Position numbers and translations under genes: made by a program. This document shows positions 59,069 through 64,000 of a stretch of DNA of 64,000 nt, piece after piece. This DNA is from Trema orientale (Eukaryota > Streptophyta > Magnoliopsida > Rosales > Cannabaceae), in assembly GCA_002914845.1 (NCBI GenBank), contig JXTC01000063.1:445830-509829 (forward strand), written 5' to 3'. Position 1 is the first letter of the stretch; every line of letters begins with the position of its first letter. The notes under the pieces are model-generated. The model was not told the DNA's origin. It ran no database searches and was given only the letters and a program-made list of their open reading frames with translations.

Positions 59069-62000
59069 ATGAAGCATTCTTTTTCAGATTCCGGGTTGAT
59101 TCTTTCTTTGGCAGTGTTCCTTCATGGGATTTCTCTGTTATGGACGAGCAAAAGCTTGGTTTCATCAGCAGCATCAATTTATGGGAATTCAACTGATCAT
59201 TTGGCTTTACTAGATTTCAAGAATCGGATTACTGAAGACCCTCAAGGAATAATGAAGCAATGGAATGAATCTGTCCATTTCTGCAATTGGTTTGGCATTA
59301 CTTGCAGCCCAAACAGTGAAAGAGTCATGATTTTCAACCTGGCAAACCAAAACTTGGTTGGCTCTCTCCCACCTTCTATAGGAAATCTCACTCTCCTGAC
59401 CGGAATCAATCTGCGATTCAACCACTTGAAAGGTGAAATCCCTCGAGAAATCGGTCGTCTGGCTTACCTGAAGCATATCGACTTCACTTACAATTCGTTT
59501 GGAGGGAGGATCCCAACTAATATAACTCACTGCACAGAGCTAAGAGTCCTTGATCTTGATTACAACCAGCTTACTGGAGTGATTCCAGACCAACTCAGCT
59601 CAATGGTGAAGTTAACTCGCTTTCGTATACGTAGGAACAAACTTGTTGGAACTATCCCAGCTTGGATAGGAAATTTCTCTGCTTTGGAAGCTCTGTCACT
59701 TTCCCTGAACAATTTCAAAGGAAGCATACCGAAAGATCTAGGCCGTCTAAAGGGCTTGGAAATACTAGAATTATGGGATAACAATCTGTCTGGTACAGTC
59801 CCCCCGCCAATTTATAACCTTTCGTCTCTATTTTATTTCACTTTTACTCAGAACCAGATTCAAGGTCAGCTACCACCAGATATTGGCATTACTCTCCCTA
59901 ATCTTGAACTTTTTTCTGGTGGAGTTAACATGCTTACAGGGCCTATTCCTGCTTCCTTGTCAAATGCTTCAGGACTTCTGCTCCTTGACTTTGCTGAAAA
60001 TGGTCTTAGTGGGAGTGTGCCTTATAGCCTAGCAAGCTTGACAGATTTGATAAGACTTAATTTTGATGACAATAGACTAGGAAGTGGAGAAAATGATGAT
60101 CTAAATATTCTCAGTTTGTTGGCTAACTGTACTAGTCTAGAGGTCTTAGGACTTGCAGGCAACAACTTTGGAGGAGAATTGCCTACATCCATATCCAACC
60201 TTTCAAAACATTTAGAAAGGTTTACTATTGGGAGGAATAAGATACATGGAAACATTCCCATTGGAATGGGAAACCTAGTGAACTTGACTAATCTGGGACT
60301 CGAAGGGAACCATTTAAGTGGGAGTGTTCCTTATGAACTTGGAAAGCTTCAGAAGTTAGAAGGTTTGAATTTGAACGTCAACAAGTTTTCTGGGCCAGTA
60401 CCTTCCTCCCTAGGTAACTTAACTTCATTGAGTAAGCTCTTTATGGAGGAGAATAGGTTTGAAGGAAGTATACCCCCGAGCCTCGGAAGCTGCCGGAATT
60501 TGTTGATACTTAACCTCTCTAGTAACAATCTCAATGGTAGCATACCAAAAGAGGTTATGGGAATTTCTTCCCTCTCCATTTCATTGACCTTGTCTAATAA
60601 TTCTTTGACAGGTTCATTACCGACTGAAGTTGGTGACTTGAATAATCTTTCAGAGTTGGATGTCTCAGGAAACGAGTTATCCGGTGAAATTCCCAGCAGC
60701 CTTGGAAAATGTACTAGTTTAAGCAGGTTGGTTCTGAAGGAAAATGAGTTTGAAGGAACAATTCCTGAAGCTCTTAAAAGTCTAAGAGGATTGGAAGAGA
60801 TGGATCTTTCTCGCAATAATTTGTCCGGTCCGGTTCCTGAATTTCTCAGCAAGTTTTCAACTCTCAAGCTGTTAAATCTTGCTCATAACAATTTTGAGGG
60901 TGAATTGTCGAGGGAAGGTGTTTTCTCAAATGCATCAGCTGTTTCAGTTCTGGGAAATAAAAGGCTTTGTGGTGGTATCCCGGAACTACGTTTACCTGCA
61001 TGCCCCAATGAAAAACCTCATTCCTCTAGAAGCACGTTGGTTCAAAGGGTAGTAATCCCGGTAGTTTTTTCTGTTGTATTGGTGCTACTTCTGATTATTA
61101 CCTCTTTTGTTGTTTTTCTTATGGTAAAACGTTCAAGAAGGAGGCCTTTAACTTTGTCTTCTTCTACGAATGATTCTGAGCTTCATATCTCTTATTCAGA
61201 TCTTGTTGAATTAACTGCTGGTTTCTCTGAGGAAAATCTGATTGGTTCAGGTAGTTTTGGTTCTGTTTATAGAGGAGTACTTCCTGGAGATGGGAAAGTA
61301 GTTGCAGTCAAGGTGCTAAACCTTCGAACACAAGGCGCTTCAAAGAGTTTCTTCGATGAATGCAAAGCTTTAAGAAGCGTACGACATCGTAATCTTCTCA
61401 AGATCATAACAGCCTGCTCAAGCATTGATCGTCAAGGAAATGACTTCAAAAGCCTAGTTTTCGAGTTCATGGCGAATGGAAATTTAGACCAATGGCTGCA
61501 CCCGATAAATGACGAACGACATCAGATCAAGAGACTGAATTTTATTCAGAGACTTAACATAGCCATTGATGTTGCTTCTGCATTGGAATATCTCCATCAC
61601 TATTGTCAAACTCCTATTGTTCATTGTGATCTAAAGCCTAGCAATGTCCTACTTGATCATGACATGGTTGCCCATGTCAGCGATTTCGGTCTAGCTAGTT
61701 TCTTGTTTGAAGAATCAGAAAGTTCCGCAAAGAACCAAACGTTGTCAGTTGCGCTAAAGGGCTCGATTGGCTACATTCCTCCAGGTAAACTAATCTCTTT
61801 TTCTCTTAGTCTATATATGATTGAGCTCTAAATTAATATGATCTATGGCTATGACAGTACAATGAATTCTAATCACAGAATATGGCATGGGAGACAAAGT
61901 TTCCATACTCGGAGATATTTACAGCTATGGGATTCTCTTGCTAGAAATTTTCACCGGAAAAAGGCCAACAGATGAGTTGTTCAAAGGTGGTTTGAATATT

Positions 62001-62321
62001 CACCAGTTCACAGCAATGGCTTTGCCTGATCATGTCATGGATATAGTTGACCCTTCATTGTCGTTTGAAGAATACGATGATGTGGTTAAGAGAAATGAAA
62101 ACGACAAAGAAGAAGAGAAAACGATGATTGAAGATGGCATAAACCCATTAAGCCATGGTAGAAGAGAAATGGAGGAATGTTTGGTTTCAGTTACGCATAT
62201 TGGACTCTTATGCTCTAATGTGTCTCCAAGAGAAAGGCTGCATATGAATGTTGTTGTCAATAAATTGCAAGCAGTCAGAGATTCTTATATTAAATTCAAG
62301 AAGAATAAACAGAATAGATAG
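59069..62321 (+). CDS. LRR receptor kinase, subfamily XII (EFR/Xa21-like), copy 2
   Basis: Two exons (59069-61784 and 61879-62321) give 1,052 aa. I choose the Met at 59069 because it aligns with the only start of copy 1 (both MKHSFSDSGL). An in-frame Met at 59006 would add 21 residues ahead of the signal peptide and has no counterpart in copy 1. The architecture matches copy 1: signal peptide, LRR cap, over twenty LRRs, membrane segment followed by KRSRRR, and a non-RD kinase (HCD, DFG, VAVK) with the same intron position. Differences from copy 1 concentrate in the first half of the LRRs and in the acidic C-lobe segment, which is shorter here. The frame is intact, so it is probably functional. 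Confidence 0.95.
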
Positions 62322-62597
62322 CTTTGTCCTTAGAGGGCTTTTTTTTTTTTTTTTTTAACAATAGTTTGATATGTATATTTGAAATATTGTATTTTTATTT
62401 TATTTTTATTTTCCTTGCCTATTGAAACTATTGTACTTTAAAGCATGTCAATAAAATAAATTATATGCAAAGCAGGGGACCTCTGTTCCTCAAATGTTAT
62501 CTATCTTTTTTTGCGCAGACAAATGTTGTATATCTTGATTCTTCAGATCTGTTTTCGATTTTGGAATCTGAAAATTTTTATATCCTTTTTGTCTTCT

Positions 62598-62662
62598 CCA
62601 CTCTCTCTCTCTCTAGGTTTTGATTTTTTTTTTCTTTTTTTATTGTCGTTTGGATGTTGTCG

Positions 62663-62693
<31 letters not shown>

Positions 62694-62745
62694 ACAGGTT
62701 TTGATTTTTTCTTTTTCATTTCTATCGTTGTTTGGATGTTGTCGT
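62598..62745. repeat. CT-rich tandem duplication, about 81-bp unit
   Basis: Two copies of a CT run, then CAGGTTTTGATTTTTT or TAGGTTTTGATTTTTT, then CGTTTGGATGTTGTCGT. The equivalent place after receptor kinase 1 has a single CGTTTGGATGTTGTC (about 49429), so the second copy arose after the gene duplication. Confidence 0.8.
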
Positions 62746-63304
62746 TTGTGGGTTAATGTCGTTTTAGAGGTTTTCGTCTTTCTATCGTTTTTTATTTTTA
62801 TTGACGTTTTCCAAGTTTCAGCGGTTTACAAACGAAATTGTTTCATATTTATACTTATTGTCGTTATTAGCTATTGTCGTTTTTAGCTTAATGTCGTTTT
62901 ATAGATTCTCGTTCTTTCTTTCCTTCTATTTTTATTTTTCATGTTTTGTTATCGTCTTTAAATTAATTATATTGTAAAATCTACCGCTTTCAGGTCAATA
63001 TTGCAGTTTCTTCATTCTATTTACTTGATATGTTCTTTTATTACTATGATTCACTTAATTAGTAACCGGGTAAAAAGACAAGAAATTGCAAGATAGTCAT
63101 AGTGGATTATCTGGTTTTTTTTAAGGAAAAAAATAAATAAAAACCTCATTGGACATCTCTATGTTATTTGCTTCTTCTTCTCCTGTCCCTTTTTAACATT
63201 TTTTTCTGAAAAAAAAATCTAGCAATCCGTCTTTAGACATTTTATGGAGATTTGTCTTTAAACATTTTGGCCTCGTTTCCGTAAATATCTGTCAAGAGGT
63301 TTAC

Positions 63305-63560
63305 ATATATATGGTTGCCAATCTAATAGGTAATTTTTTTTTTATCTATATGTACGCATTTTTTTCTAGTCGTTGGATCATCATCTAATGATGATCTAAC
63401 GGCTATAATGAGGTGTATGAAAAGACGTGCATCATTCTATTTATCTCTCTTACTTTTTATTATAAAAAAACATGCATAATAAATTTTCATTGGCTAAAAT
63501 GAAACCTATATATAGGTGGAAAAAAAAAAATACCTACTGGATTGGTGTATATATATAGTA
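63305..63560. mobile_element. MITE, same family as 39396-39540
   Basis: The left end (CCAATCTAATAGGTAATTTT) and the inverted right end (CCAATCCAGTAGGTATTTTT) form imperfect terminal repeats of about 50 bases inside TA-rich flanks. The centre has a 13-base-arm hairpin (GTTGGATCATCATC and its complement). Confidence 0.6.
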
Positions 63561-63581
63561 AGGTTAATCACGTAAAAATAC

Positions 63582-63790
63582 CCTGAGTTTTAACTTTTTA
63601 GTTAAAAAAAATTTTGACTTTTGAATATCTGCAAAATAGTACCCTCACTTTTAAATTTCCGCAAAATAATATCCTGACTTTTGAAATTCTGCAAATTAAT
63701 ACCTTCACTTTTGAATTCTACAAAGTAATACCTTGACATTTATGATTTCTACAAATTAATACGCTCAGCTTTTATTTTCTTTGTATATTT
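63582..63790. repeat. Degenerate 30-bp tandem array
   Basis: About six or seven units of the form T(G/C)ACTTTTGAATTCTGCAAA followed by TAATACC. TGAC-type and TCAC-type units alternate, giving a 60-base higher-order period. Confidence 0.8.
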
Positions 63791-64000
63791 ATACAATGAG
63801 CAAATTAAAAGATGCGAACATCTCTCATTAACTTATTAAAAATGTTTAGATATTAGCATATTATCAGAAATTATTTTATAGCTATTTTTTTTGGTTAATT
63901 GCTTAAAAAACACAATTTTTTTTTACCTCTCATGTTTCTTTTTTTTTTTTTTACAATTAATTATTTTTACCTCTCATTCTAGTTTTTTACCTTTTTTTTT

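Larger units (their letters stand above)
62322..64000. other. Downstream of receptor kinase 2
   Basis: The 3' flank resembles 49172-49750 up to about 63110. It holds a CT-rich tandem duplication (62598-62745), a MITE (63305-63560) and a 30-base repeat array (63582-63790). No gene is seen to the window end. Confidence 0.5.

Overview
This is a window of AT-rich nuclear DNA from a flowering plant, most likely a eudicot. The evidence is genes with GT-AG introns, an AUX1/LAX auxin carrier, the plastid-specific ribosomal protein PSRP4/bS31c, subfamily XII leucine-rich-repeat receptor kinases, Ty1/copia retrotransposons primed by initiator tRNA-Met, and many small inverted-repeat transposons. The sequence alone does not let me name the species.

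Layout. Positions 1-4,600 hold an eight-exon AUX1/LAX gene on the plus strand. Positions 5,850-12,020 hold a decayed Ty1/copia element (plus strand). Its 5' LTR carries a nested Harbinger-type MITE and its reverse transcriptase has an internal deletion. From 13,200 to 29,600 there are four intronless minus-strand paralogues of the A4GALT-like glycosyltransferase family (DXD sugar-binding motif, type II membrane topology). Between the third and fourth copies lie two unrelated plus-strand genes: PSRP4 (three exons) and a small Ser-rich/Arg-rich protein I do not recognise. From 29,600 to 45,900 there are no convincing cellular genes. This stretch holds a probable 2.3-kb solo LTR, several foldback MITEs, a 4.4-kb Mutator-like element with a truncated transposase, and a copia LTR fragment.

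From 45,600 to 63,100 there is a tandem duplication of a two-exon, non-RD LRR receptor kinase gene (EFR/Xa21-like, 1,056 and 1,052 aa). The two copies are separated by a complete but dead copia element on the minus strand (52,447-57,710) and a 766-bp hAT-type non-autonomous element with a perfect 8-bp target duplication. The receptor halves differ while the C-terminal LRRs, membrane segment and kinase are almost identical.

The gene families act independently: auxin uptake at the plasma membrane, probable Golgi glycosylation, plastid translation, and cell-surface immune perception. What links the region is local tandem duplication (glycosyltransferases, receptor kinases) and heavy transposon insertion between the copies. 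I found no clearly new gene system. The most unusual signals are the dense GGTCGCT motif clusters flanking the Mutator transposase remnant, the palindromic GC-rich motif array in the first copia leader, and the mosaic divergence of the receptor kinase pair.
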